Source: Sphingomonadales bacterium
Lineage (GTDB): Bacteria > Pseudomonadota > Alphaproteobacteria > Sphingomonadales > Sphingomonadaceae
Assembly (NCBI GenBank): GCA_004173185.1
Contig: SEFZ01000026.1
Location: forward strand, 1-61,995
DNA: 61,995 nt
Reading direction: 5' to 3'
Made by a program: the position numbers and the translations under genes. How positions within the stretch are numbered: the stretch's first letter is position 1; each line of letters starts with the position of its first letter. Of the stretch, positions 10,623 through 18,835 are shown piece by piece. Under the pieces are notes generated by a model. That model ran no database searches. It was not told the origin of the DNA and saw nothing but the letters and a program-made list of their open reading frames with translations.

Positions 10623-10994
10623 GTGCGCCGAATACTGGTTCTTGCAGCAGCGGGGCTCAGCCTTGTCGCGACATCGGCAAATGCGATGACGGTCGCCGAG
10701 TTTCTGACCAAGGCGAAAGCGCTTCAGGCCAAGGGCATGATGGCCGCCTTTTCCTCGGACGTGGGCCTGCTCAAGAATGAGATGGCGGGTATCACTGCCG
10801 CCTATCGCGCCGATCTCGAAGGCGCGCGCGCTACCGGTCGCAAGCCGCATAGCTGTCCGCCGCCCAAGGGGCAGGCGAGGATGGCGCCCGCCGAATTCAT
10901 CGCCGAGCTTGAAAAGATCCCGCCCGCCCGGCGCGGAATCAGCATGAAACAGGCGTTTTACGGCGTGATGGCGCGGCGCTACCCATGCCGGTGA
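10623..10994 (+). CDS. Small secreted protein, unknown function (paralogue 1)
   Basis: 123 residues from the GTG at 10623, chosen because the signal peptide starts there (RRILVLAAAGL, cleavage near ANA) and GGGAGGG lies 6 bases upstream; an upstream GTG at 10578 would read through the terminator hairpin. The mature part begins MTVAEFL and contains SCPPPKG and a C-terminal RYPC, so two conserved Cys may form a disulfide. The downstream gene is a clear paralogue and overlaps it by 10 bases. No known family recognised; probably periplasmic. Confidence 0.7.
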   Translation: MRRILVLAAAGLSLVATSANAMTVAEFLTKAKALQAKGMMAAFSSDVGLLKNEMAGITAAYRADLEGARATGRKPHSCPPPKGQARMAPAEFIAELEKIPPARRGISMKQAFYGVMARRYPCR

Positions 10995-11368
10995 TCCGTC
11001 GCTTGGGCTGGGCCGCCGGCCTCGTGCTGCTTGCGGTGGCGCTTCCGGCGCAGGCGATGCCCGTCAGCGAGTTTCTCAAGCGCTGGGAAAGGCTGGGCAC
11101 GCTGGGCCAGATGGCGGGGCTCGATCCCGATGGTGCCGCGCTGACGAGTGAATTGCGCGGCATTGTCGAGGGGTTCCGCATCGATGTCGATGCCGGGGCA
11201 AAGGCGAGCAAGCCGATTGCCTGTCCGCCGCCCAAGGGCGAAGCGCAGCTCGCCAGTGGGCCGTTGATTGCATATCTGGGCGGATTGTCGCCCACCGAGC
11301 AGGAAGCCGAGCTAAAGCCCGCCCTCTATGCCTATCTGATCAAACTCTATCCCTGTCCGGCTGCCTGA
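10985..11368 (+). CDS. Small secreted protein, unknown function (paralogue 2)
   Basis: 127 residues with a signal peptide (RRLGWAAGLVLLAVALPAQA). The mature N-terminus MPVSEFLKR, the central ACPPPKGEA and the C-terminal LYPCP match the same positions in the preceding gene (MTVAEFLTK, SCPPPKGQA, RYPC), so the two arose by tandem duplication. The ATG at 10985 lies inside the end of the first gene. Function unknown; the conserved Cys pair and Sec signal suggest a periplasmic role. Confidence 0.7.
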   Translation: MPVIRRLGWAAGLVLLAVALPAQAMPVSEFLKRWERLGTLGQMAGLDPDGAALTSELRGIVEGFRIDVDAGAKASKPIACPPPKGEAQLASGPLIAYLGGLSPTEQEAELKPALYAYLIKLYPCPAA

Positions 11369-11379
11369 TACGACCCGGC

Positions 11380-12435
11380 CTAGCCAAGCATTCCCATCAG
11401 CACGAGCAGCGTCAGGAAGATCGCGACAGCAATCGAGATGAAGAAGCTCAGCACGAATGTGCGCACGATCGCCGACCACCAGCGCAGCGCATAGGCCTGT
11501 TTCAGCTGCCGGGCGATATGCGCAAAGGGGATCAGGAGGCTCGCAGATACCACCAAACCGGTGCTCACCCCTATCGTGCTCATGATCGCAACGCAGATGT
11601 ACAGCAGCGACATGAATGCGATCGAATAGGTGATGAACACCGTGTGGTCGTACAGCTTGTATTGCCGCTTCCACGCGAACAGCAGCCACAGGAATGGCAG
11701 CGAGATCGGGATCAGCATCCACGAGAATTTATAGACGCTCGATTGCAGCTTGTAGAGCATCAGGGCTGGGTTCTTCTGCCACTTCTCGACGCCGTGATCG
11801 ACCGCGGCCCAGCCGCTCATGCGCGTCGTGACGTTCACATTTTCGTGGCTGTCCTTGTTGATCTCAACCGCAGGCAGTTCGGCAAGGGTCTTATCGAGAT
11901 CCTTGATGCGCACTTCCGCCCTTGTGCGCCGCCGATCGCCCACCGCATGCTCGTCACGATCCGCCACGGCTTCGGCGCGTTGCTCGATGAGCTGCTTGCG
12001 TGCTTCCTGGATCATTGTTTCGGGCCTGCCCGAACCGATGTCGCTCGATACCGAGATGCCCGCCCAGCCAAACACCGCGAACATCGCGAAGATCGAGAAG
12101 AGGAAGATCGCCATCGGCGAGACGAATCGCGCGCGCTCGCCTTCGATGTAGCGGCGCGTCAGTTCGCCGGGGCGCCAGGCGAGCATCGGCAATGTGCGCC
12201 AGAGCTTGCCTTCGAAATGGAAGACGCCGTGGACGATCTCATGCCCCATCGCCGCGAGCGAGCGATGGACATGGCCAATCTGCCCGCATCGATGGCAATG
12301 CTGCCCGATCAGCGTCGTCCCGCAATTGAGGCACATCTCGCCGACGCCATGGCCTTCGCCCGCATCGGGCTCGACCGCGCGGCCCAGAAGCGCTCCTGTT
12401 GCCAGTTCGCCTACAGCTTCGATTTCCCCCGTCAT
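11380..12435 (-). CDS. DUF3667-like membrane protein with N-terminal zinc ribbon
   Basis: 351 residues. A short cytoplasmic N-terminal segment carries a zinc-ribbon motif CLNCGTTLIGQHCHRCGQ (about residues 34-51). RRYIEGERARFVSPMAIFLF is typical of the DUF3667 core and leads into the first hydrophobic helix. A soluble charged region (about 130-210) follows, then several transmembrane helices to the C-terminus. Function unknown. It is transcribed divergently from proA, with only 45 bases between the starts, and converges on the small secreted pair. Confidence 0.72.
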   Translation of the reverse strand: MTGEIEAVGELATGALLGRAVEPDAGEGHGVGEMCLNCGTTLIGQHCHRCGQIGHVHRSLAAMGHEIVHGVFHFEGKLWRTLPMLAWRPGELTRRYIEGERARFVSPMAIFLFSIFAMFAVFGWAGISVSSDIGSGRPETMIQEARKQLIEQRAEAVADRDEHAVGDRRRTRAEVRIKDLDKTLAELPAVEINKDSHENVNVTTRMSGWAAVDHGVEKWQKNPALMLYKLQSSVYKFSWMLIPISLPFLWLLFAWKRQYKLYDHTVFITYSIAFMSLLYICVAIMSTIGVSTGLVVSASLLIPFAHIARQLKQAYALRWWSAIVRTFVLSFFISIAVAIFLTLLVLMGMLG

Positions 12436-12480
12436 GCCCGGGGCCTATCAGCTTCGTTTCGTGCGTGCTAGCGGGGCCGC

Positions 12481-13737
12481 ATGGCTGAAAATGTGCCCGA
12501 ACTGATCGCCCAAATGGGCAAGCGCGCCCGCGCTGCCGCATTGCTGCTCGCCGGACTGTCGAGCGCCGCCAAAAGCCGCGCTTTGCTCGCCGCCGCACAA
12601 GCGATTCGTGAGGATGCAGACGCGATCATCGCCGCCAACGCGCGCGATATGGCCTCTGCGGAAGCCAATGGCCTTTCGGGCGCATTGCTCGATCGATTGC
12701 GACTCGATGCCGCGCGGGTCGAAAGCACCGCCGCCGGAGTCGAGGCGGTCGCCAAGCTCGATGATCCGGTCGGCCGCGTGATCGAGCGCGTCGAACGCCC
12801 AAATGGCCTGGTCCTCAGCCGCGTCCGCATCCCCATCGGCGTGATCGGCATCATCTATGAAAGCCGGCCGAACGTCACCGCCGATGCCGGCGCGCTCGCC
12901 GCGATGTCGGGCAATGCCGCGATTCTGCGCGGCGGCTCCGAAGCGGTCCACAGCAACCGCGCCATCCACGCCGCCATTGCGCGCGGCCTCGAAGCCGGCG
13001 GCATGCCGGCCGACTCTGTCCAGCTTGTGCCCACCACCGATCGCGCCGCAGTCGGCGCGATGCTCACCGCCGAGGGACTGATCGACATGGTCGTCCCCCG
13101 TGGCGGCAAGAGCCTCGTCGCCCGCGTTCAGGCCGAAGCGCGCGTTCCCGTGCTCGCGCATCTCGACGGCATCAACCACACTTTCGTCGATCGCGCTGCG
13201 GAGCCGAACATGGCCCGCGATCTCGCGCTCAACGCCAAGATGCGCCGCACCGGCATTTGCGGCGCGACCGAAACCCTGCTGATCGACCGCGCCTTCGCCG
13301 ATCCCGCGCCGATCCTCGCGGCACTCGCCGATGCCGGCTGCGAACTGCGCGGCGATGCCGAAATTCAGGCCATCGAGTCGCGTGCCCTGCCGGTCGAATG
13401 CGGCGACTGGGATACCGAATATCTCGATGCGATCCTCTCGGTGAAGCTGGTCGACGGCGTGGACGACGCGATGGCGCACATCGCCGCGCACGGATCGCAC
13501 CACACCGACGCCATCGTCACCCAGGACGAAGCCGTGGCCGAGCGCTTCCTCGCGCAAGTCGACAGCGCCATCGTCATGTGGAACGCCTCCACGCAATTTG
13601 CAGACGGTGGCGAGTTCGGGCTGGGGGCGGAGATCGGCATCTCCACCGGTCGGCTACATGCCCGCGGCCCCGTCGCGCTTGAGGGGCTGACAACCTATAA
13701 ATGGGTCGTGCGCGGGACGGGTCAGGCCCGGCCTTGA
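12481..13737 (+). CDS. proA: Glutamate-5-semialdehyde dehydrogenase (ProA)
   Basis: 418 residues, full length. It is an aldehyde-dehydrogenase-fold enzyme reducing gamma-glutamyl phosphate to glutamate semialdehyde with NADPH in proline synthesis. Visible motifs are GVIGIIYESRPNVT, GNAAILRGGSE, IDMVVPRGGKSL, the catalytic Cys260 in RRTGICGATETLLID, and C-terminal FGLGAEIGISTGRLHARGPVALEGLTTYKW (split here only for reference: FGLGAEIGIST and LHARGPV). No proB is adjacent. In relatives proA is commonly followed directly by nadD; here a toxin-antitoxin pair lies between. Confidence 0.95.
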   Translation: MAENVPELIAQMGKRARAAALLLAGLSSAAKSRALLAAAQAIREDADAIIAANARDMASAEANGLSGALLDRLRLDAARVESTAAGVEAVAKLDDPVGRVIERVERPNGLVLSRVRIPIGVIGIIYESRPNVTADAGALAAMSGNAAILRGGSEAVHSNRAIHAAIARGLEAGGMPADSVQLVPTTDRAAVGAMLTAEGLIDMVVPRGGKSLVARVQAEARVPVLAHLDGINHTFVDRAAEPNMARDLALNAKMRRTGICGATETLLIDRAFADPAPILAALADAGCELRGDAEIQAIESRALPVECGDWDTEYLDAILSVKLVDGVDDAMAHIAAHGSHHTDAIVTQDEAVAERFLAQVDSAIVMWNASTQFADGGEFGLGAEIGISTGRLHARGPVALEGLTTYKWVVRGTGQARP

Positions 13738-13768
13738 AGCGTTACGGCATCGGGCGTAGTTTGCAGCG

Positions 13769-14032
13769 ATGAACAAGCCCGCAGCGATCACGGCCCATAT
13801 CGACGCCGATACGCTTGCCATTGTTGAGCAGCTCGCTGCCGCGCAGGGGCGCAGCGTTTCCGATTTCGCCGCAGAAGCGATTCAGCGCGTTGCCGAAAGC
13901 GAAGCGGATTATCGGGCATTCGTTCAAGCCGGGATCGACGCCGCTGATAGAGGCGAAGTCGTGCCGCATGCCGATGTGATGGCCGAGCTTGATGCGATGA
14001 TCGAACACCATCGGGCGCGATGCTCCGATTAG
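13769..14032 (+). CDS. ParD/CopG-like antitoxin
   Basis: 87 residues. The N-terminus (about 5-45) fits a ribbon-helix-helix DNA-binding fold: a short beta strand (AITAHIDADTLAIVEQLA) followed by helices with GRSVSDFAAEAIQR. The acidic C-terminus (VVPHADVMAELDAMIE) resembles the toxin-neutralising tail of ParD/RelB-type antitoxins, including the common 'PHxxV' element. It overlaps the toxin gene by 13 bases, the usual antitoxin-first arrangement. It probably autoregulates the promoter in 13738-13768. Confidence 0.82.
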   Translation: MNKPAAITAHIDADTLAIVEQLAAAQGRSVSDFAAEAIQRVAESEADYRAFVQAGIDAADRGEVVPHADVMAELDAMIEHHRARCSD

Positions 14033-14307
14033 TTTGGACGCTTCCCGCTCGCGCCGACCTTCGGGAAATAAATAGCTGGCTCTTGGAGCATCGCGCACCC
14101 GCGATCGCGCTGCGGACGATCATCTCGGTTCGTGCTCGGGCTCTGTTCATTGAGCGATTCCCCCACGGCGGACGCCCCGGAGCGGACGGCGTACGGGTGC
14201 TGCGTGTGCATGCCACGCCCTATCTTATCCTTTACCGCATCCAGCGCGACACGGTCGAAGTCCTGCGCATCCGCCACGAGCGCGAAGACTGGCTGGTTGC
14301 GCGATGA
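14020..14307 (+). CDS. RelE/ParE-family toxin
   Basis: 95 residues of the ParE/RelE fold: WTLPARADLREINSWLLEH, the basic RFPHGGRPG loop, VRVLRVHATPYLILYRI and the C-terminal VEVLRIRHERED with conserved Arg/His. ParE members poison gyrase; RelE members cut mRNA; sequence alone favours the ParE side. Its TGA stop overlaps the ATG of nadD by four bases (ATGA), so toxin and nadD translation are coupled, which is unusual for a toxin gene. Confidence 0.85.
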   Translation: MLRLVWTLPARADLREINSWLLEHRAPAIALRTIISVRARALFIERFPHGGRPGADGVRVLRVHATPYLILYRIQRDTVEVLRIRHEREDWLVAR

Positions 14308-14930
14308 AGCGCATCGGCCTGCTCGGCGGCTCGTTCAACCCGGCGCATAAGGGGCATCGCGCGATCTCGCTCCATGCGATCCGTGCGCTCGATCTCGATG
14401 AGGTCTGGTGGCTGGTCTCCCCCGGCAATCCCTTGAAGCCGCAGGCGGGCATGGCGCCGTTCGCGGCGCGCATCGCCTCGGCGCGTAAAATGGCGCGTCA
14501 TGCGCCGATTCGCGCCAGCGCGATCGAGATGCGGCTCAAGACTCGCTACACCGCAGATACCCTCGCCAAGCTCACGCGTCTCCATGCCAAAAACCGCTTC
14601 ATCTGGCTGATGGGCGCAGACAATCTGGGGCAATTCCACAAGTGGCGCGATTGGCGCGGAATCGCCCGACAGGTTCCGATTGCGGTAATCGCGCGTCCGG
14701 GGTATGACCGGCATGCCCGCGCAAGTCCTGCGATGGGTTGGCTGCGGCGCGCTGTGCGGCCCGCAGGTCAGGCTAAGAACTGGACGAGTTGGAGATTGCC
14801 GGCCCTCGTGCTGCTGCGCTTCCGCCCCGATCCGACCTCGGCGACAAGCCTTCGGGCCGCCGACCCTGCCTGGCATCGGCGTTTTTCGTCGTCTCCATTA
14901 TCCGGCAGCACAGCACCCGTTCACCCTTAG
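14304..14930 (+). CDS. nadD: Nicotinate-nucleotide adenylyltransferase (NadD)
   Basis: 208 residues. The nucleotidyltransferase motif GGSFNPAHKGH is at about residues 8-18; other motifs are WWLVSPGNPLK, WLMGADNLGQFHKWRDW and a C-terminal SATSLRAA equivalent to the ISSTxxR motif. It adenylates nicotinate mononucleotide to deamido-NAD, an essential step of NAD synthesis. The order nadD-rsfS-rlmH is conserved in alphaproteobacteria. The start overlaps the upstream toxin stop by four bases. Confidence 0.92.
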   Translation: MKRIGLLGGSFNPAHKGHRAISLHAIRALDLDEVWWLVSPGNPLKPQAGMAPFAARIASARKMARHAPIRASAIEMRLKTRYTADTLAKLTRLHAKNRFIWLMGADNLGQFHKWRDWRGIARQVPIAVIARPGYDRHARASPAMGWLRRAVRPAGQAKNWTSWRLPALVLLRFRPDPTSATSLRAADPAWHRRFSSSPLSGSTAPVHP

Positions 14931-14938
14931 GAGGCCCC

Positions 14939-15322
14939 TTGGCCACATCGCCCAATGTTTCGCCTGTTCCCAAGTCTGATGGAGTAGAGGCGCTGCACAC
15001 ACTCATTCTGGCGTCGCTTGACGACGATCAGGCGGTTGAAACTGTATCGATCCCGCTCGCGGGCAAGAGCAGCATCGCCGATTATATGGTGGTGTCCTCG
15101 GGCCGCTCGACCCGGCAGGTCGCCTCGATGGCGAACAAGCTGGCCGAGAAGGTCAAGGCTGCAACCGGCCGTAGCCCCCGCGTCGAAGGTCTTCAGACCG
15201 CCGATTGGGTGCTGATCGATGCCGGCGACGTGATCGTCCATCTGTTCCGCCCCGAAGTGCGCAGCTTCTACAATCTCGAGCGGATGTGGTCGTTCGGCGA
15301 AGCGCCGGCGGCAACAGCCTGA
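14939..15322 (+). CDS. rsfS: Ribosomal silencing factor RsfS
   Basis: 127 residues from the TTG at 14939, chosen over longer in-frame starts because a strong AGGAGG (14929-14934) precedes it and homologues begin there. Motifs of the RsfS/Iojap family: LDDDQAVETVSIPL, SSIADYMVVSSGRSTRQV, WVLIDAGDVIVHLFRPEVRSFYNLERMW (seen as AGDVIVHLF and YNLERMW). It binds ribosomal protein L14 and blocks subunit joining when nutrients are scarce. It lies between nadD and rlmH on the same strand. Confidence 0.93.
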   Translation: MATSPNVSPVPKSDGVEALHTLILASLDDDQAVETVSIPLAGKSSIADYMVVSSGRSTRQVASMANKLAEKVKAATGRSPRVEGLQTADWVLIDAGDVIVHLFRPEVRSFYNLERMWSFGEAPAATA

Positions 15323-15333
15323 GCTAGCCCCGC

Positions 15334-15756
15334 TTGCTGCTTCATATCGTAGCGCGCGGGAAGATCGGCCGCAGTCCCGAGGCGGATCTGGTGGCGCGCT
15401 ATCTCAAGCGTGTGACCTGGCAGACCCGCGTCACCGAACTGCCCGATACCGGCGGCAAGATGCCCGATCTGGCCCCCGGCACCCGAATCGTGATGCTCGA
15501 TGAGCTGGGGGAGAATCTTCCTTCGCGGGTCCTTGCCGAGCGGCTGGGCGCGTGGCGCGACGATGGCGTGCGCGAGACCCGCTTCCTGATCGGCGCGGCG
15601 GACGGCTTTGGTGATGCCGAGCGGGCAGGGGCCGATCTGCTGATCTCGTTCGGCCGCGCCACCTGGCCGCACATGATGGCGCGCGCGATGCTCGCCGAGC
15701 AATTGTGGCGCGCCGTCTCGATCCTTGCCAATCACCCTTATCACCGCGAAGGATAA
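15334..15756 (+). CDS. rlmH: 23S rRNA pseudouridine-1915 N3-methyltransferase (RlmH)
   Basis: 140 residues from a TTG start, 11 bases after rsfS. A SPOUT-class methyltransferase: LLHIVARGKIG at the start, then RIVMLDELGENLPSR, FLIGAADGFG (knot region) and the C-terminal LAEQLWRAVSI and HPYHREG that bind S-adenosylmethionine and rRNA. It methylates position N3 of pseudouridine 1915 in helix 69 of assembled ribosomes. A frame that continues into the next gene's start region is not used; the envC-like gene starts 4 bases after its stop. Confidence 0.94.
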   Translation: MLLHIVARGKIGRSPEADLVARYLKRVTWQTRVTELPDTGGKMPDLAPGTRIVMLDELGENLPSRVLAERLGAWRDDGVRETRFLIGAADGFGDAERAGADLLISFGRATWPHMMARAMLAEQLWRAVSILANHPYHREG

Positions 15757-15760
15757 GCGC

Positions 15761-16933
15761 GTGATCCGCGCCGCCGCACTCTCAGCCAGCCTGCTCGCGA
15801 TCCTCGCGACCGGAAGCTTCGCCGCAGCACAGATCCCCAGCGTTACCGAACAGCAATCGCGCCTGCGCGACGCCAATGCCCAGTCAAAGGCGGCGCAGGC
15901 CCGCAGCCGCGCGCTCGAAGCCGCCGCCGCCGGTGAGCGCGATCAGGCGGCACAGGCCCGCGCGCAAGAGCAAGCCGCTGCCGAGCGGATCAAGGCTGCC
16001 GAAGCCGATATCGCCGCCGCCACCGCGCGCATCGGCATCGTCGATCGCCAGCTTGCCGATCAGCGTATCCGCGTTGCCGAGCAGCAGGGGCCGATCCTCC
16101 GCCTGATAGCGGCACTCCAGTCCATGGCCCGCCGTCCGCCGGTGCTTGGCCTTGTCCAGCCGGGATCGACCGAAGACATCGTCCATGTCCGCGCCGTGCT
16201 CGGCACTGCGATGCCCGTGGTCGAGGCGCGCACCGCCGATGTTCGCGCCGAGCTGAACCGTATCCGGGCGCTTCGTGGCGAAGCCGCCGCTGCGGTCGCA
16301 AGCCTCAGCGAGGCGCGCAACCGGATCGAGTCCGAGCGGATCGCTCTGGTCAAGCTCGAGGGCGCGCATCGTGCCCGCTCGCGGGAGCTCGACAAGGGCG
16401 CATTGGTCGAATCGGATCGGGCCTTGGCGCTGGGCGAGCGGGCCCGCGATCTGGTCGATCAGATGGAAAGCGCAGGGGACGCCGCCGAATTGCAGGGCGA
16501 TCTCGTCGGGCTTCCCGGCCCGCTGCCACGCACCGGCGATCCGGCAGCGCCCAAGCGCAGCGCGGGCGGCCCGCCCTATCGCCTGCCCGTCACCGGACAG
16601 GTCGTCACCGGCATGGGCGAACTATCCTCCACTGGCGTCCGCGCACGCGGGATCACCATCGCCTGCGCGCCGGAGATGCAGGCAGTCGCCCCGGCCATGG
16701 GCAAGATCATCTATGCCGCGCCGTTCCGGGCTTATGGCGGCGTGGTCATTGTCGATCACGGCAATGGCTGGACCTCTTTGGTCACCGGGCTCGGTGCGGT
16801 TGCGGTCAAGGTCGGCGATCAGGTGGCGCAGGGAAGTGTCATCGGTCGGGCACCCGGCGGCGAATACCCTCGCGTCACCGTCGAGCTGCGCCGTCGCGGA
16901 CAGCCGATGGACCTTGCCCAATTGCTCGACTGA
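15761..16933 (+). CDS. EnvC-like murein hydrolase activator with degenerate LytM domain
   Basis: 390 residues from the GTG at 15761 (AAGGATAAG just upstream; a TTG at 15725 would put 12 residues before the signal peptide). Sec signal about 1-24 (ATGSFAAA). Residues about 25-260 are Ala/Arg/Glu-rich predicted coiled coil (AERIKAAEADIAAA, ERARDLVDQME). The C-terminal M23 domain keeps YAAPFRAYGGVVIVDHGNGW but lacks the zinc ligands: the HLHFEV-type motif is VTVELRR, and the first His motif is absent. Like EnvC/NlpD it should activate amidases during septum splitting and not cut peptidoglycan itself. Confidence 0.85.
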   Translation: MIRAAALSASLLAILATGSFAAAQIPSVTEQQSRLRDANAQSKAAQARSRALEAAAAGERDQAAQARAQEQAAAERIKAAEADIAAATARIGIVDRQLADQRIRVAEQQGPILRLIAALQSMARRPPVLGLVQPGSTEDIVHVRAVLGTAMPVVEARTADVRAELNRIRALRGEAAAAVASLSEARNRIESERIALVKLEGAHRARSRELDKGALVESDRALALGERARDLVDQMESAGDAAELQGDLVGLPGPLPRTGDPAAPKRSAGGPPYRLPVTGQVVTGMGELSSTGVRARGITIACAPEMQAVAPAMGKIIYAAPFRAYGGVVIVDHGNGWTSLVTGLGAVAVKVGDQVAQGSVIGRAPGGEYPRVTVELRRRGQPMDLAQLLD

Positions 16934-17016
16934 CACGCCGTGCAAATGCCGTTATCCTGCACTAAATCACTACGAGCGTAGCGTTTGCGCCCCGTAGCTT
17001 ATTTGAAGGCCGTCCC

Positions 17017-18348
17017 ATGCTTCGTCCGCTTCTTCAGGTCACCGCCGCGGTCAGCGCGCTCGCTCTTGTCCCCATCGCCTCGGGCGCGATGGCGCAGGTC
17101 GATACCGCGAGCTACCGCCAACTCGACATGTTCATGGAGGTCTTCAATCGGGTGAAGGCCAATTATGTCGAGAAGGTCGATGATGCGACGCTGGTGAAGG
17201 GCGCGATTCAGGGCATGCTGGCTGCGCTCGATCCGCATTCCAGCTTCGCCGACGGCCTCGATTTCGACAATCTCAAGATCCAGACCGACGGCAATTATGG
17301 CGGCCTCGGCCTCCAGGTTACCCAGGAAAACGGCGCGGTGAAGGTCATCACCCCGACCGAGGATACCCCGGCGCAGCGGGCGGGCATCAAGTCGGGCGAT
17401 TTCATCACGCATCTCGACGGCAAGTTCATCGTCGGCGGCAGCCTTGACGAAGCGATCGAGCAGATGCGCGGCAAGCCCGGCACCAAGATCACCCTGACCG
17501 TGATCCGCCCCGGTGCCGAAAAGCCTCTCCAGTTCACGCTTGTGCGCGAGATCATCACCTCGAAGCCGGTGAAGTGGGAAGTGAAGGGCAATATCGGCTA
17601 TATCAACATCAACACCTTCACCGCGCAGACCGGTTCGGACACGATCAAGGCGATTGCGGAGATCGACAAGAAGCTCGGCCGCAAGCCACTCGGCTATGTC
17701 GTCGATCTGCGCGAAAACGGCGGCGGACTGCTGAGCGAGGCCATTGCCGTCTCCGACGTGTTCCTCAGCCATGGCGAGATCGTTTCGCAGCGCGGCCGCG
17801 ATAAGGCGGATATCGAGCGTTATTATGCCGAGTCGATGGTCCCGGGCGATCTCGCGCGCGGTCTGCCGGTGGTCGTGCTGGTCGATTCGGGCAGCGCTTC
17901 GGCATCGGAGATCGTGGCGGGCGCGCTACAGGATCATCATCGTGCGCTGGTGATGGGCGTGCGCAGCTTCGGCAAGGGGTCGGTCCAGTCGATCCTGCCG
18001 ATGGGCGATCGCGCTGCGCTGCGCCTCACCACTGCACGGTATTACACGCCGTCGGGCCATTCGGTGCAGGAGGGCGGCATCCGCCCCGATCTCGTCGTGC
18101 CGCAGATTTCGGACAAGGATTACAAGGACCGCCCGGTGATCCGCGAAGCCGATCTGCGCCGTCACCTCGTCAACAATGACAAGGTCGACGACAATGTCCT
18201 CGAAGAGGATATCAAGACCGATCCGCGCTTCTCGGCGACCCCGGAGGAGTTGAAGAAGCAGGGGATCGAGGATTTCCAGCTCCATTATGCGCTCCAGACG
18301 ATCGGCCGCCTCGGTTCCAAGCCGCAGGTCGCGGCGAAGAACCGCTAA
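17017..18348 (+). CDS. ctpA: Carboxyl-terminal processing protease (S41, CtpA-like)
   Basis: 443 residues. Signal peptide about 1-28 (IASGAMAQ). N-terminal helical part with FNRVKANYVEKVDDATL, a PDZ domain about 90-180 (GGLGLQVTQENG, AGIKSGDFITHLDG), then the S41 serine protease core with the Ser/Lys dyad motifs SGSASASEIVAGAL and FGKGSVQSILP. It cleaves periplasmic substrates near their C-termini; family members act on lipoproteins and peptidoglycan hydrolases, fitting the preceding EnvC-like gene. dsbB starts 4 bases after its stop. Confidence 0.93.
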   Translation: MLRPLLQVTAAVSALALVPIASGAMAQVDTASYRQLDMFMEVFNRVKANYVEKVDDATLVKGAIQGMLAALDPHSSFADGLDFDNLKIQTDGNYGGLGLQVTQENGAVKVITPTEDTPAQRAGIKSGDFITHLDGKFIVGGSLDEAIEQMRGKPGTKITLTVIRPGAEKPLQFTLVREIITSKPVKWEVKGNIGYININTFTAQTGSDTIKAIAEIDKKLGRKPLGYVVDLRENGGGLLSEAIAVSDVFLSHGEIVSQRGRDKADIERYYAESMVPGDLARGLPVVVLVDSGSASASEIVAGALQDHHRALVMGVRSFGKGSVQSILPMGDRAALRLTTARYYTPSGHSVQEGGIRPDLVVPQISDKDYKDRPVIREADLRRHLVNNDKVDDNVLEEDIKTDPRFSATPEELKKQGIEDFQLHYALQTIGRLGSKPQVAAKNR

Positions 18349-18352
18349 CGCC

Positions 18353-18835
18353 ATGCCAAAGGATGGATTTCGCACCGCGCAGCTGATCGCATTTTTCTTG
18401 CCGCTGGCGCTGATCGCCGGGGCGCTCGGCTCGCAGCTATTGGGTGGGCTGGTCCCGTGCGAGATGTGCCATTGGCAGCGCTGGCCGCATTATGCCGCGA
18501 TCCTCGTCGCCGCGCTCTCGTTCGCAGTGCCGCATAAGCCGACGCAGATGCTGGTCGTATTGTTTGCCGCATTGCTCATCGCAGTGTCGGGCCTGATCGG
18601 CGTATTTCATGCCGGCGTCGAATATCATTGGTGGCAGGGCATCACTGCCTGCACCTCCGAAGTTACCCATGGCGATCCGATGCAGATGCTGCGCGACCAG
18701 CTCAGCAAGCCGATCGTCCGCTGCGATGCCGCGCAATGGGAGCTGTTCGGAATCAGCCTTGCGGGCTTCAACGCGATCCTGTCGCTCGGCGGCGCGGTGG
18801 CGATCTTTGCCTTCGCGGTCAGGCGCGCACGATGA
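18353..18835 (+). CDS. dsbB: Disulfide bond formation protein B
   Basis: 160 residues from the ATG at 18353, four predicted transmembrane helices. The first redox pair is Cys36/Cys39 in CEMC, the second is Cys100 and Cys124 in the periplasmic loop (TACTSEV, VRCDAAQW), and the Trp/Gln/Arg near CEMCHWQRWPHY is the quinone-binding signature. It reoxidises DsbA and passes electrons to quinone. The following coq7 gene, for ubiquinone synthesis, overlaps by four bases, a sensible pairing. Confidence 0.88.
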   Translation: MPKDGFRTAQLIAFFLPLALIAGALGSQLLGGLVPCEMCHWQRWPHYAAILVAALSFAVPHKPTQMLVVLFAALLIAVSGLIGVFHAGVEYHWWQGITACTSEVTHGDPMQMLRDQLSKPIVRCDAAQWELFGISLAGFNAILSLGGAVAIFAFAVRRAR

